This document shows, one piece after another, positions 19,074 through 27,739 of a DNA stretch of 64,000 nt; position 1 is the first letter of the stretch; every line of letters begins with the position of its first letter. The position numbers were made by a program, and so were the translations under genes. This DNA comes from Chitinophaga nivalis. Lineage in GTDB: Bacteria; Bacteroidota; Bacteroidia; Chitinophagales; Chitinophagaceae. Under the pieces are notes generated by a model, which had not been told where the DNA came from, ran no database searches, and saw only the letters and a list, made by a program, of their open reading frames with translations. The stretch covers positions 3,206,301 through 3,270,300 of the forward strand of contig NZ_JAPDNR010000001.1 of NCBI RefSeq assembly GCF_025989125.1, read 5' to 3'.

Positions 19074-21854
19074 ATGAAAAAAGTATTGGCATTCATTATT
19101 TGTATAACGATTACCCATTGTTGTTATGCCCAGCAGGCTGCAATAAAGGGTAGTGTACTGGATACCCTGAATCACGTTAAATTATCGCAGACAGTGGTGG
19201 CATTGCTGTATGCAAAAGATTCTACCTTATATAAATTTACCCGTACCAATGAAAACGGACAGTTTGAGCTGAACGGACTGACGGGTGGCAGATACCTGCT
19301 GATGGTTACCTATCCGGCCTTTGCCGATTACGTAGAGCCTTTACAGTTAACCGATACCTCCGTACTGCATTTCAATAAAATTATGCTGACGCTGAAATCC
19401 CGATTGCTGCAGGAAGTGGTGATACAGCAAAAGGTAGCGGCTATAAAGATCAAGGGCGATACGACAGAATTCAACGCTGCCAGTTACAAGACACAGCCGA
19501 ATGCTACCGTGGAAGATCTCCTGAAGAAGCTTCCGGGCATACAGGTAAATAACAAAGGACAGATCACGGCACAGGGAGAGAAGGTGAAAAAGATACTGGT
19601 AGATGGGGAAGAATTTTTCGGAGATGATCCCACCCTGACCACCAGAAACCTGCGGGCGGATATGATTGATAAGGTACAGCTGTATGATAAAAAGAGTGAC
19701 CAGGCAGCTTTTACCGGCATTGATGATGGCGAAAAATCAAAAACCATTAATCTGCAGTTGCGGGAGGATAAGAAAAAAGGATACTTTGGAAAAATAGAGG
19801 CAGGCGCTGGTACTGGTGGGTTTTACGACAATCAGGCGATGGTGAACCTATTCCGGAAAAAACAGAAAATGGCTGTTTATGGCATTGTATCCAATACGGG
19901 TAAAACCGGATTGAACTGGGACGAACGGGAGAAGTTTGGATTGGGCAATGTAGGTGGCTCCGGCTTTACAGAGGACGGCGGTATCGAGATTGGCGGGCAG
20001 ATAGATGACCAGGAAGGCTGGGATGGGCAATATATCAGTGAAGGATATCCATTGGTACAAACCGGGGGCTTGTTCTACTCCAAAAAATGGAACCAGGATA
20101 AAAATAACTTCACGGGTAGCTACAAAACATTGAAAATGTATGTAGACGGTAGTAACAATAGCACTACCCAATATATATTACCGGATACAGTGTACTATAA
20201 CAATGTTTCCCGGCAGTTTAACAACAGCATATTACGGAACCGGGCCAGTGGTAACTATGAGGTGCAAATAGATTCATCATCTTCCATCAAGCTGATGGTA
20301 GATGGAGGACTCGATCATAAACTGACGAATGGCAGCTATGAGTCTGTTTTTCTGGGAGGAGATTCCGCCCTGGTGAATAGCAACCGGCGCAACCTTTCTT
20401 CTACGGCAGATATCGGAAGTATGAACAGTAACCTCCTCTGGCGGAAAAAACTGAAAAAGAAAGGGCGTACCATTTCCCTGAATCTGGCCGAAAACTATAG
20501 TCGTAATAATGGCAACGGATCCCTGTATTCGGAAGCTGTATTCTATAAGGGAGGTGTGCCGGACTCCCTGCAAAAAACAGATCAGTATAAAACCAGCAAT
20601 AGTGAAACGGTAAACGTAAATGCCAACCTCACCTATTCAGAACCATTATCGGCAGCTGCTTCATTGATTTTCAATTATGGGGTCAATATATCCAACAACC
20701 ATTCCAACCGGAATTCCTTCAACCGGAATGCTGCAGGGAAGTATGATGACCGGGATTCCCTTTATAGCAACGATTTTGCGTTTAATATGCTGTCGCATCG
20801 GGGAGGTATCAGCTACGGATATACGAAGAAAAAAATACGGATTACGCTCGGCAATAATGTGGAGTTTACGAGCTACCGCCAGCAGGATAATTACCGGGAT
20901 ATATCGCGGGACCGGAGCTTTGTCAACTGGTATCCGAGAGCCAGTATGCGGTATGCATTCAGCCAGATGAAAAGCTTATCCTTTAATTTCAATGGTAATA
21001 CCCGGCAGCCCGGTATCAATCAGTTACAACCGATACGTACCAACGACGATCCCCTGAATATATATGTAGGTAATCCCGATCTGAAACCATCATTTGCCAG
21101 CAGTTTCAGCCTGAGCTTTAATAATCATAAAGTCATGGAAGGCCGCAGCCTGTGGGTAAGCCTCAACTATGGCACTACCGCCAATGATTTCAGCGAACGC
21201 AGTATTATTGACAAGAATGGCCGGAGAACAACACAGAGTGTGAATGTAGACGGCAACAAAAATGCCCGGCTGGGACTTGGCATGAACTGGGAGCTGGGCT
21301 CTTCTGCCCTGATGTTGGGATACGATCTGAATGGTAGCTATAGCCGGAATACTAACTTCATCAATGATCAGCTCAATGTTACACAGTCCAATAACGGTGG
21401 TTTGAGTGTGAGTTTTATAGCCAATAAAGAAAAGGTGTATGACAGTTATCTGCGGGTCAATGCGGCCTATAACAGCAGCAATTCCTCGGTACAAAAGGCC
21501 ATACAAACCAATTTCTGGACGGGCACACTGGAACACAATCTGCAGCTCTTTCTGCCGGTGAAATTAATACTGCGTTCGGATCTTGTGTACGAAATCAGGC
21601 AGAAAACAAGCGTCTTTACTTCCAATAATAATGTGATACTATGGAATGCCAATATCAGTAAGAAGCTGGGAAAAAAAGAAGCCCTGGAGCTGGAATTATC
21701 AGTCAATGACCTGCTGGGACAGAACATTGGATTTAACAGATCGGTGAATGCCAATAGCGTTACACAAAATACCTACAGCACCATCGGCCGTTATGGATTG
21801 TTGTCTCTCCGCTGGAACTTCAATAAAACAGGTGGCAGCACATCTCACGAATAA
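19074..21854 (+). CDS. outer-membrane beta-barrel protein with carboxypeptidase-like N-domain
   Basis: About 926 residues. A signal peptide (MKKVLAFIICITITHCCYAQ) is followed by a CarboxypepD-like beta-sandwich domain (about 22-110), a TonB-plug-like segment containing DGEEFFGDDPTL and NLRADMIDKVQLYD (about 135-215), and a long C-terminal region of alternating strands with many Asn, Ser and aromatic residues, typical of an outer-membrane barrel. This is the group annotated as outer membrane beta-barrel family protein, related to TonB-dependent receptors. A GTG six bases upstream is in frame, but the ATG at 19074 starts the clean signal peptide. The GLPGLI gene begins 15 bp downstream, implying an operon. 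The transported ligand is unknown. Confidence 0.85.
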   Translation: MKKVLAFIICITITHCCYAQQAAIKGSVLDTLNHVKLSQTVVALLYAKDSTLYKFTRTNENGQFELNGLTGGRYLLMVTYPAFADYVEPLQLTDTSVLHFNKIMLTLKSRLLQEVVIQQKVAAIKIKGDTTEFNAASYKTQPNATVEDLLKKLPGIQVNNKGQITAQGEKVKKILVDGEEFFGDDPTLTTRNLRADMIDKVQLYDKKSDQAAFTGIDDGEKSKTINLQLREDKKKGYFGKIEAGAGTGGFYDNQAMVNLFRKKQKMAVYGIVSNTGKTGLNWDEREKFGLGNVGGSGFTEDGGIEIGGQIDDQEGWDGQYISEGYPLVQTGGLFYSKKWNQDKNNFTGSYKTLKMYVDGSNNSTTQYILPDTVYYNNVSRQFNNSILRNRASGNYEVQIDSSSSIKLMVDGGLDHKLTNGSYESVFLGGDSALVNSNRRNLSSTADIGSMNSNLLWRKKLKKKGRTISLNLAENYSRNNGNGSLYSEAVFYKGGVPDSLQKTDQYKTSNSETVNVNANLTYSEPLSAAASLIFNYGVNISNNHSNRNSFNRNAAGKYDDRDSLYSNDFAFNMLSHRGGISYGYTKKKIRITLGNNVEFTSYRQQDNYRDISRDRSFVNWYPRASMRYAFSQMKSLSFNFNGNTRQPGINQLQPIRTNDDPLNIYVGNPDLKPSFASSFSLSFNNHKVMEGRSLWVSLNYGTTANDFSERSIIDKNGRRTTQSVNVDGNKNARLGLGMNWELGSSALMLGYDLNGSYSRNTNFINDQLNVTQSNNGGLSVSFIANKEKVYDSYLRVNAAYNSSNSSVQKAIQTNFWTGTLEHNLQLFLPVKLILRSDLVYEIRQKTSVFTSNNNVILWNANISKKLGKKEALELELSVNDLLGQNIGFNRSVNANSVTQNTYSTIGRYGLLSLRWNFNKTGGSTSHE

Positions 21855-21868
21855 TAAAATAGTCGCGC

Positions 21869-22636
21869 ATGAAAACAGGTACAATAAAATCCATTATACT
21901 CTTATGCCTGCTGTGTTGTGCTGGCAGGGGATATGCCCAGCATGTTACTTTTTTGCAGCAGGGACGTATTGAATATGAGAAAAGGAAAAACATGCATGCC
22001 TTACTGGATGAATCATTCGGTGATGACAACCAGTCCATCAAAGAATTGGTAAAAAAGGAAACACCGAATTTTAAGGTAACCTATTTTGACCTGTTATTTG
22101 ATCAGCAGACGACGCTATTTAAGCCTGGTCGCGACAATCCGGACAATAGCCGTCAATTGATGGAAGATGGTCCCGGAGAAGCCAATATTATCTATTCCTT
22201 GCTGGAAAAACAGGAGAGCATCTCACAAAAAAAAGTATTTGAACAAACTTACCTGGTAACGGATAGTATCCGCAGGATTAAGTGGAAGATAACAGATGAA
22301 ACACGTAAAATAGCAGGATTTGATTGTCGTAGAGCCAATGCCGTTATCATGGATTCTATTTATGTAGTGGCATTTTATACAGATGCCATTATTACCCCTG
22401 GCGGGCCGGAATCCTTTACAGGACTGCCTGGTATGATACTGGGCCTTGCTATGCCACACGAACATATTACATGGTTTGCTACCAAGGTATTAATGGATGA
22501 TCGCAATAATAATGCATGGCAACCACCTGCAAAAGGAAAGAAGGTAAATAAAAAAGAGCTGGAAGCCGCTATGGAAAAGGCTGTGAAAGGATGGGGGAGT
22601 TATGGAAAACCCTATATTAAAGCAGTATTGTTATAA
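21869..22636 (+). CDS. GLPGLI family protein
   Basis: A 255-residue exported protein. A signal peptide (ending near GYAQ) is followed by a beta-rich body carrying the name-giving motif FTGLPGMILGL at about 190-200, preceded by the typical DCRRA and VVAFYTDAI phrases. GLPGLI proteins are widespread in Bacteroidota and have no established function. They very often lie beside an outer-membrane beta-barrel gene, as here (15 bp gap), suggesting a periplasmic or outer-membrane partner role. The length is in the usual range. Confidence 0.88.
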   Translation: MKTGTIKSIILLCLLCCAGRGYAQHVTFLQQGRIEYEKRKNMHALLDESFGDDNQSIKELVKKETPNFKVTYFDLLFDQQTTLFKPGRDNPDNSRQLMEDGPGEANIIYSLLEKQESISQKKVFEQTYLVTDSIRRIKWKITDETRKIAGFDCRRANAVIMDSIYVVAFYTDAIITPGGPESFTGLPGMILGLAMPHEHITWFATKVLMDDRNNNAWQPPAKGKKVNKKELEAAMEKAVKGWGSYGKPYIKAVLL

Positions 22637-22801
22637 CCGTGTGTATGCGATAATATAACAGCATGTTTTTAAATGCTTTGTGGTGGCTTGTTTGGGCGTA
22701 TGTTAACAATTTTTTTTGTTAAAGGAAACTTAAAAACAAGGTAGTTGGCACGAAAGAGGAATCATTTTTGTTTTACCTGTCATGAACCAAAAATTTTAAC
22801 C

Positions 22802-23047
22802 ATGGCAAAGCATAACATCGCAGGCGTAAAACAGGAAATTCAAACACTGGCTATTGGCAACTACAGAAGTTATCCGGATGATTACGGTGCCACGCCCGGA
22901 GAAACCACCAGAAATATTCAGTCGCTCGCTAAAGGATATTGGGATTGCAGAGATGATAGAGAGGTAGTTCGGGATGAACGTTTGGGTATTCATCTGGAAG
23001 ATTACCAGTTATGGACAAAAGAAGCCTATCATGCTTTCATGAATTAA
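22802..23047 (+). CDS. small hypothetical protein
   Basis: An 81-residue acidic soluble protein, unrecognised, with many tyrosines and a regular arrangement of Asp/Arg (YPDDYGATPGE, WDCRDDREVVRDERLG). No signal peptide. The frame remains open to a TTG at 22745, but the sequence between is unlike a protein start and the ATG at 22802 has a clear beginning MAKHNIAG. About 55 bases upstream is TTGGCACG, which is a perfect match to a sigma-54 -24 box, but there is no GC at the matching -12 position, so sigma-54 control is not claimed. Whether it is expressed is unknown. Confidence 0.55.
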   Translation: MAKHNIAGVKQEIQTLAIGNYRSYPDDYGATPGETTRNIQSLAKGYWDCRDDREVVRDERLGIHLEDYQLWTKEAYHAFMN

Positions 23048-23551
23048 CAGGATCGTATATTTTTAAGTGTATACGCATCATACAGCAGATTTAAACGGCG
23101 TGTATCCGTTATCATCTGCCGTATGGTGCGTAACTTTTTAGGCTGGTACCCAGGTCTTTATTGAAGCGCCCGCCAGGTCGCATAAATTTTTAAAACCATT
23201 TTGACGCTATGGTTGTTGTATATGGTGCTAGATAGGTAGAAATGATTTAAATCAAAGGGCATCATCTCATCCATACCAATTATTTCCATTATCCATATTT
23301 GTTTAGTTATTAAGCACAACGATCTTAAGTGTCCGGATACAGGTCGTAAACCTGCAATAGTAAGTAACACAACGTTTTATTGTATGCATCAGAAACCGTG
23401 ACGATACGGTATCATTACCGCTATCAGCCTAAAGAGAACCCTTGCTTCAACAGCGTATCCGGCATATCGACGATCGTTACCACCTCCTGTCTGCAGACCG
23501 GTCAGGGACAGGATATTTCAACGGAGCCGATAACCAAAAAACCAAAACACG
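23048..23551. other. intergenic stretch, no gene seen
   Basis: This 504 bp separates two small-protein genes. It contains only short, low-quality open frames on either strand and no repeat or RNA that I recognise. Confidence 0.45.
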
Positions 23552-24091
23552 ATGAAAAACTTGATTTGTTTGTTGTTGGTGATGGGTGCTGCATGCCAGC
23601 TTACTCAGGCACAGGAGCAGTTTATTGCTCTGTCCAATGAAGATGCTGTTCTGCCTGAACAGCGGGAAGAAGATCTGGTAACCCGGATATTCGGAAAAAA
23701 CAAAGAGCTATTGCTCAATGATTTTTTAAGAATCTCAACCGTAGAAACAGAAGCCTTTAAATCGGTATTGTTGGAATATGAAACAGAAAAAAAGCCCTGG
23801 CTTACCGAAAGGATCGCATTGCAACGTATGTACAATGAAGAGTTTTCTTCGCTTGATGAACCCAAAATGAATTCTTTAACCAGACAAATGATTAATAATG
23901 ACCTCGAATTCGGCCGGTTGCAAATGCGCTATTTCCGCCGGATGAACAGGCTGCTGGGTGCAACCAGGGCAGCTAAATTTTTCCAGTTGGATAATTATCT
24001 GGAACAATCTTCCCGGGCATTTATGCAAAAACAATTGCCCTTTATCAGAGAGCTGGAAGTAGACCGGCAGCAGGAAGGACTGTTTAAATAA
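23552..24091 (+). CDS. exported protein of unknown function
   Basis: A 179-residue protein with a signal peptide (cleavage probably after QLTQAQ near residue 21). The mature part is helical and charged, with YETEKKPWLTERIALQRMYNEE and a C-terminal segment LLGATRAAKFFQLDNYLEQ. The length and pattern resemble Spy/CpxP-like periplasmic helical proteins, in particular the LTXXQ-like ending, but that match is weak. No lipobox is convincing. The gene is convergent with the oleate hydratase gene, with a hairpin between them. Confidence 0.65.
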   Translation: MKNLICLLLVMGAACQLTQAQEQFIALSNEDAVLPEQREEDLVTRIFGKNKELLLNDFLRISTVETEAFKSVLLEYETEKKPWLTERIALQRMYNEEFSSLDEPKMNSLTRQMINNDLEFGRLQMRYFRRMNRLLGATRAAKFFQLDNYLEQSSRAFMQKQLPFIRELEVDRQQEGLFK

Positions 24092-24109
24092 CCGTATGTA
24101 ACAGATAAA

Positions 24110-24150
24110 AGAAGTAATACAGGTATACCGGTCATGCCTATATTACTTCT
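24110..24150. terminator. bidirectional hairpin between convergent genes
   Basis: The arms at 24110-24119 and 24141-24150 are exact reverse complements (AGAAGTAATA and its partner). The position, 19 bases after one gene and 30 bases before the end of the oppositely oriented one, suits a shared terminator. There is only a weak T tract. Confidence 0.45.
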
Positions 24151-24179
24151 CCTGTCTGGTGTTGCCTGATGATAACGGA

Positions 24180-25766
24180 TTACCTGTGCATGGTACGCAT
24201 GGTCTGATACAACACTTTTATATCATGTTGCCCTTTGTAGATGGCGGGAGGCGTTCTGTCCAGGTCGAGCAGGCCGTATACGGCCATTTGTGCAGATCTG
24301 ACAGAATACTCCACGGTAAATACCACATCATCGGGTATTTCAGTGAATTGTCCGAGGAAGGCAAAGTTGGTAGCGCCTTTGGGAATCACCAGTGGCCGGT
24401 CGCCTTTGGCGCGGGTCAGGAACTGACTGGTGATATAAGGCATCATACAAGGGATACAATTCGCCTCAGCGAGGAGGGATGCTTTGTGTGCCGTAAACTG
24501 CAGGTGATGTATCAGTTCTTCCAGTATCTCTTCACCGGTACATTCACTCATTTTCTTTTTGACGTAGTCGCCGGTTTTATCAGGAAACAGGCCATAGCTC
24601 CAGCATACAGTTACCCCTTCCGGTTGCTGCAGGAAATGTGGCTGATAAGCCAGTACAATAGATAATAACCAGGAACTATCTTTCAGGGTCACCAATGCGC
24701 CGGTACCAGGCTTGTTACCGGAGAATTGTTCCATGAGCTGAAAGAACAGATGGCCTTTGCTGGTAATCGTAAAAGATGCCCATTTCGCTTCTTCGATGCG
24801 GCTGTTGAATACATAAGGCCTGCCGAAATCACTGTATTTTCCTGCCAGTGTTTTCCACAGTGCCCAGGATCCGTTGTCGCCGGCTGCTGCCGGCGCCGGT
24901 GCTGTTGTCATGCTGCCCAGTGTACTGCCGGCAGTCATGGAGCCGTTTGTAACAAACACCAGGTCATGCGGCGCCATACTTATCGTATGGGCCTGCCCGT
25001 TATGCCGGTAGAAAATCTTCTCTGCCGTCTTTTCTTTGATGCCGGGTATAAAGCCAATATCTGTTACGCGCGCGCCCATGATAAACTGAACTCCCTGTTC
25101 TTTCAGCCACGTCTGCATCGGACGTATGATGGAGTCGAATTGATTCAGGGGAGTACGGTCTACGCCGGCCAGGGTATGGATGCGTGGAAATTCATGGATA
25201 AAACGGATCAGGTATCGCTTAAATTCCACAGCACTGTGCCATGGTTGGAATGCGAAAGTAGTGCACCACATCAGCCAGAAATTCGTTTGAAAGAAGGCGG
25301 GCTGAAACCATTCGTCGATACGCCGGGTACCCAGCACGTCTTCCGGGATCGCAAACAATTCGATCAGGTCTATCCGGTCCCGTTCCTTGAATCCCATGGA
25401 AGATACGTCCTGAATGACTGCATTTTTATCAACCAGCCGTGCCTGCGCATGGGTTTTTACCTGGTCGTTAAATGCCATGATTTCTTCATACACCGACTTT
25501 CGTGGATCCGTCAGAGAAGGAATATCTGCTAACAGGTCGTAGGTACAGCGGTAGGTAAAATTCAGCATGCGGCCACCCCGGATGACATATCCGGCATCCG
25601 CCTGTCCGGCGCCGTCGAGGCTGCCGCCGGTAATATCGTCGGCTTCCAGGATGTATATATTTTTGCCGGGAATATTGCCATCACGTATCAGAAAAGCTGC
25701 TGCTGCAAAAGAGGCGATACCGCCGCCAACCAGATAAGCTTTGATGTTGGCTGTTTCAATAGACAT
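24180..25766 (-). CDS. oleate hydratase (fatty acid double-bond hydratase)
   Basis: A 528-residue FAD-dependent oleate hydratase, which adds water to the cis-9 double bond of free oleic or related acids to form hydroxy fatty acids. The dinucleotide fold is seen in YLVGGGIASFAAAAFL (about 11-26), then EADDITGGSLDGAG. The motif after it reads RGGRMLN (63-69), where the common family type has GGREME; methionine 67 sits where the water-activating glutamate normally lies. The same change is known in the monomeric Rhodococcus-type branch, which is also shorter, so the enzyme is probably still active. No signal peptide. Divergent from the P-loop ATPase gene. The role is likely detoxification or modification of unsaturated fatty acids. 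Confidence 0.88.
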   Translation of the reverse strand: MSIETANIKAYLVGGGIASFAAAAFLIRDGNIPGKNIYILEADDITGGSLDGAGQADAGYVIRGGRMLNFTYRCTYDLLADIPSLTDPRKSVYEEIMAFNDQVKTHAQARLVDKNAVIQDVSSMGFKERDRIDLIELFAIPEDVLGTRRIDEWFQPAFFQTNFWLMWCTTFAFQPWHSAVEFKRYLIRFIHEFPRIHTLAGVDRTPLNQFDSIIRPMQTWLKEQGVQFIMGARVTDIGFIPGIKEKTAEKIFYRHNGQAHTISMAPHDLVFVTNGSMTAGSTLGSMTTAPAPAAAGDNGSWALWKTLAGKYSDFGRPYVFNSRIEEAKWASFTITSKGHLFFQLMEQFSGNKPGTGALVTLKDSSWLLSIVLAYQPHFLQQPEGVTVCWSYGLFPDKTGDYVKKKMSECTGEEILEELIHHLQFTAHKASLLAEANCIPCMMPYITSQFLTRAKGDRPLVIPKGATNFAFLGQFTEIPDDVVFTVEYSVRSAQMAVYGLLDLDRTPPAIYKGQHDIKVLYQTMRTMHR

Positions 25767-25907
25767 CTTACATAATTTTATCGGTCACAAAATCAGGTTT
25801 TCCCCTTGCCCGCAACTGGGCTGCAGGCGATGAGCAAAGCTATTGCAGGCTGCAGGCGTAGAAAATGATATGCAGCAGGTGCATGCATGATTGTTGTCAT
25901 GATTTGG

Positions 25908-25915
25908 TATATTTG
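25908..25915 (+). promoter_or_regulatory. candidate -7 promoter element
   Basis: TATATTTG matches the Bacteroidota TAnnTTTG element and lies about 50 bases ahead of the ATPase gene. The matching upstream TTG is at a shorter than usual distance, so confidence is low. Confidence 0.35.
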
Positions 25916-25966
25916 TGCTGCTTCACTTAGACCAGCTGTTACAGCGGTCTGTTTCAACAAAAAAAT

Positions 25967-26494
25967 ATGATGAAAACAAATGCCTATGTGTTCACGGGAG
26001 GACCGGGAGCGGGCAAAACAACGGTTATCCGGGAACTGGCGCAGCTGGGATATGCGACAGTACCGGAATCAGGGAGACATATTATACAGGAACAGGTACG
26101 TACAGGCGGCAATGCTTTGCCGTGGGCGGATGAAAAAGCCTTTCGCGATCTGATGCTGCAGGCAGCCATCGCTGATTTTGAGGCATTGCCCTCAGCCGGA
26201 GCACCCGTGTTCCTGGACAGGGGTATTCCTGACGTGATAGGCTATACGAAACTGATTGGCCTGCCGCCGGAAGCGTTGGTGATACCTCCCTATCGCTATA
26301 ACCCACGCGTATTTATCTTTCCGGCCTGGGAAGATATCTTTTGTGCAGATACGGAACGGAAACAGGATTTCGCCACGGCTATACGTACTTATGAAGTAAT
26401 GGTATCCGTGTATACCGCAGCCGGGTATGAGCTGGTGACGGTGCCGGCTTTGCCGGCAATGGAGCGGGTAGCTTTTATAATAGCCCGGGTATAA
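25967..26494 (+). CDS. AAA_28-type P-loop ATPase/kinase-like protein
   Basis: A 175-residue nucleotide-binding protein. The Walker A motif FTGGPGAGKTTVI starts at residue 9, and a Walker B-like aspartate is in VFLDRGIPDVIGY at about 83-95. The DRGIPD phrase and the short length place it with the AAA_28/ATP-binding proteins, a set related to small-molecule kinases whose substrates are mostly unknown. Two ATG codons are adjacent at 25967 and 25970; either may be used. The stop is only one base from the end of the oppositely oriented thioesterase gene. Confidence 0.8.
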   Translation: MMKTNAYVFTGGPGAGKTTVIRELAQLGYATVPESGRHIIQEQVRTGGNALPWADEKAFRDLMLQAAIADFEALPSAGAPVFLDRGIPDVIGYTKLIGLPPEALVIPPYRYNPRVFIFPAWEDIFCADTERKQDFATAIRTYEVMVSVYTAAGYELVTVPALPAMERVAFIIARV

Positions 26495-26495
26495 C

Positions 26496-26933
26496 TTATG
26501 CGGGGTCTTCGGTAAAGTCTTCCGTACGGGGAAGGGTCTGGAACTTTTCCATTAATTCCGGAGGTAGTGCCGTCAGCTTTCTTTTCTGCATATCTATCCA
26601 GGCGCCATCCACATAAATGGTAGCCGCTTTGATACCGTCTTTCCGGAACAGTTCATGGCGTATAGACCAGCGGGAACCATCTTTTTTGCAACGGGATATC
26701 TCACAGCTGACACGTACTGTATCGTTTGCACTAACCTCCCGATGATAGATCAGTTCTTCGCGGAAGAGGATAGGGCCTATTTTCAATGCCTGGAACTGAG
26801 CGGCTGTGAGGCCAAACTGATCCAGAAGGTTTAACCGGGCCTGGGCAGCGAAATCTGCATAGGCAGAATGCCGCAAGTGCATGTTTGCATCAATCTGTGA
26901 CCATAATACCGGTCCTTCAAAAAATGTGTTCAT
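26496..26933 (-). CDS. acyl-CoA thioesterase (4HBT, hotdog fold)
   Basis: A 145-residue hotdog-fold thioesterase. The 4HBT signature with active-site aspartate is visible near the start: D14 in SQIDANMHLRHSAYADFA, followed by the long helix; the strands INDTVRV-like (SANDTVRVSCEI) and RWSIRHELFRKDGIKAATIYVDGAWID complete the fold. It should hydrolyse an acyl-CoA thioester; chain length is not predictable. The frame extends 32 codons upstream with unrelated residues, so the ATG at 26933 was chosen. The gene precedes a tRNA-Ser gene on the other strand and is convergent with the ATPase gene. Confidence 0.85.
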   Translation of the reverse strand: MNTFFEGPVLWSQIDANMHLRHSAYADFAAQARLNLLDQFGLTAAQFQALKIGPILFREELIYHREVSANDTVRVSCEISRCKKDGSRWSIRHELFRKDGIKAATIYVDGAWIDMQKRKLTALPPELMEKFQTLPRTEDFTEDPA

Positions 26934-27043
26934 CCTTAAATTTACGAAAAAAGTGAATCGGGATATATGAACATTACGCGGCATCCCGTGAAAGTTTTTT
27001 GAAAAAAATAGCACACAGATTTCTTTCACATCATTTTCTTTTA

Positions 27044-27051
27044 TACATTTG
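27044..27051 (+). promoter_or_regulatory. promoter element of tRNA-Ser copy 1
   Basis: TACATTTG fits the Bacteroidota TAnnTTTG -7 element and is seven bases before the tRNA. The flanking 50 bases are similar to those before the second tRNA-Ser copy, supporting a shared promoter. Confidence 0.55.
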
Positions 27052-27058
27052 CGCCCCT

Positions 27059-27143
27059 GGAGAGTTGGCAGAGCGGTCGATTGCGGCAGTCTTGAAAACT
27101 GTTGACTGTAACAGGTCCCGGGGTTCGAATCCCTGACTCTCCG
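27059..27143 (+). tRNA. tRNA-Ser (TGA anticodon), copy 1
   Basis: An 85-base serine tRNA with the long variable arm of class II tRNAs. The acceptor arms GGAGAGT and ACTCTCC pair, the discriminator is G, the anticodon stem is GCAGT/ACTGT with loop CTTGAAA (anticodon TGA), and the T-arm loop is TTCGAAT. CCA is not encoded. It is identical over all 85 bases to the copy at 41415. Confidence 0.95.
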
Positions 27144-27145
27144 CA
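27103..27145 (+). repeat. 43-bp direct repeat, copy A (inside tRNA-Ser)
   Basis: These 43 bases, covering the variable arm, T arm and 3' acceptor of tRNA-Ser, recur without change at 27223-27265, exactly 120 bases on. Such 3'-end duplication is what site-specific integration into a tRNA leaves behind. Confidence 0.9.
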
Positions 27146-27152
27146 GAAAAAG

Positions 27153-27188
27153 AAGCCTTAGGTAATTGCCTAAAGGCTTTTTTGTTTT
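27153..27188 (+). terminator. terminator of tRNA-Ser copy 1
   Basis: AAGCCTTAGG pairs with CCTAAAGGCTT (one bulged A) and is followed by a T run. Its sequence is partly repeated at 28285-28316. Confidence 0.85.
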
Positions 27189-27222
27189 TAGGATATTGCG
27201 TCCGTCTCGCCTCTAATGATTC

Positions 27223-27265
27223 TGACTGTAACAGGTCCCGGGGTTCGAATCCCTGACTCTCCGCA
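27223..27265 (+). repeat. 43-bp direct repeat, copy B (tRNA-Ser 3' end without 5' half)
   Basis: An exact copy of 27103-27145 with no tRNA 5' half in front. It is followed by its own strong hairpin terminator, different from that of the intact gene. It is either an att-type remnant or a truncated tandem tRNA gene. Confidence 0.9.
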
Positions 27266-27739
27266 AGTAATAAGAAACCCGCGCATTTTGCGCGGGTTTC
27301 TTATTTTAAGTCGGGTATTAAGTCGAGCCCCGATTAATTCTCTCCTCGTTAGTGATTCTCCCAGGAACTAAATCGCAAGTTCAATGTGTGGTAAATCACA
27401 TTATTTCGAATCCGCTTAGGGTTTCTTTTTGAAAACAATGCACTATTCATGCAGACCGAAGAACTCGTAAAGGCTAAAGTTTCCGAACTCACACAACTAA
27501 CATGATGATACAAATCTTCATCGTCACCTCATGGGCGGAACTCAGTTGCTAACAGTTCTTGTTACTGAGGTTTATTAAGGGTATAATTAGAAAATTAAGT
27601 GGAAAATTCAGCTTGGTTGCTGCTATCCGGTGCATAGAAAGTAAAAGCAAAGCTACAAACGTACTTAACATATTTTGCGGCTTTGCTCTTCTGCTCCCTT
27701 AACAGATAAAGGTAATCGACGTTTTAAAACATCCAACTA
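27266..27739. other. intergenic stretch after truncated tRNA
   Basis: This 474 bp carries the hairpin at 27269-27305 and otherwise nothing recognised. Base composition is AT-rich and no open frame is credible. Confidence 0.45.
27269..27305 (+). terminator. strong hairpin after truncated tRNA-Ser copy
   Basis: A perfect 16-bp stem (AATAAGAAACCCGCGC and its complement) with a five-base loop, directly behind the partial tRNA. It ends in a T-rich stretch and works in both directions. Confidence 0.8.

Noticed and set aside
22745..22801. Longer start (TTG) for the small protein at 22802, and a sigma-54 promoter at TTGGCACG
   Set aside because: The upstream residues look unlike a protein start. 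The -24-like box has no GC at the -12 distance, so a sigma-54 promoter is not supported.
23158..23370. 70-codon minus-strand open frame
   Set aside because: No family resemblance, no promoter or neighbour link, in an otherwise gene-poor gap.
23380..23640. 86-codon plus-strand frame overlapping the exported protein start
   Set aside because: Overlaps the signal peptide of the well-supported gene at 23552 in another frame.
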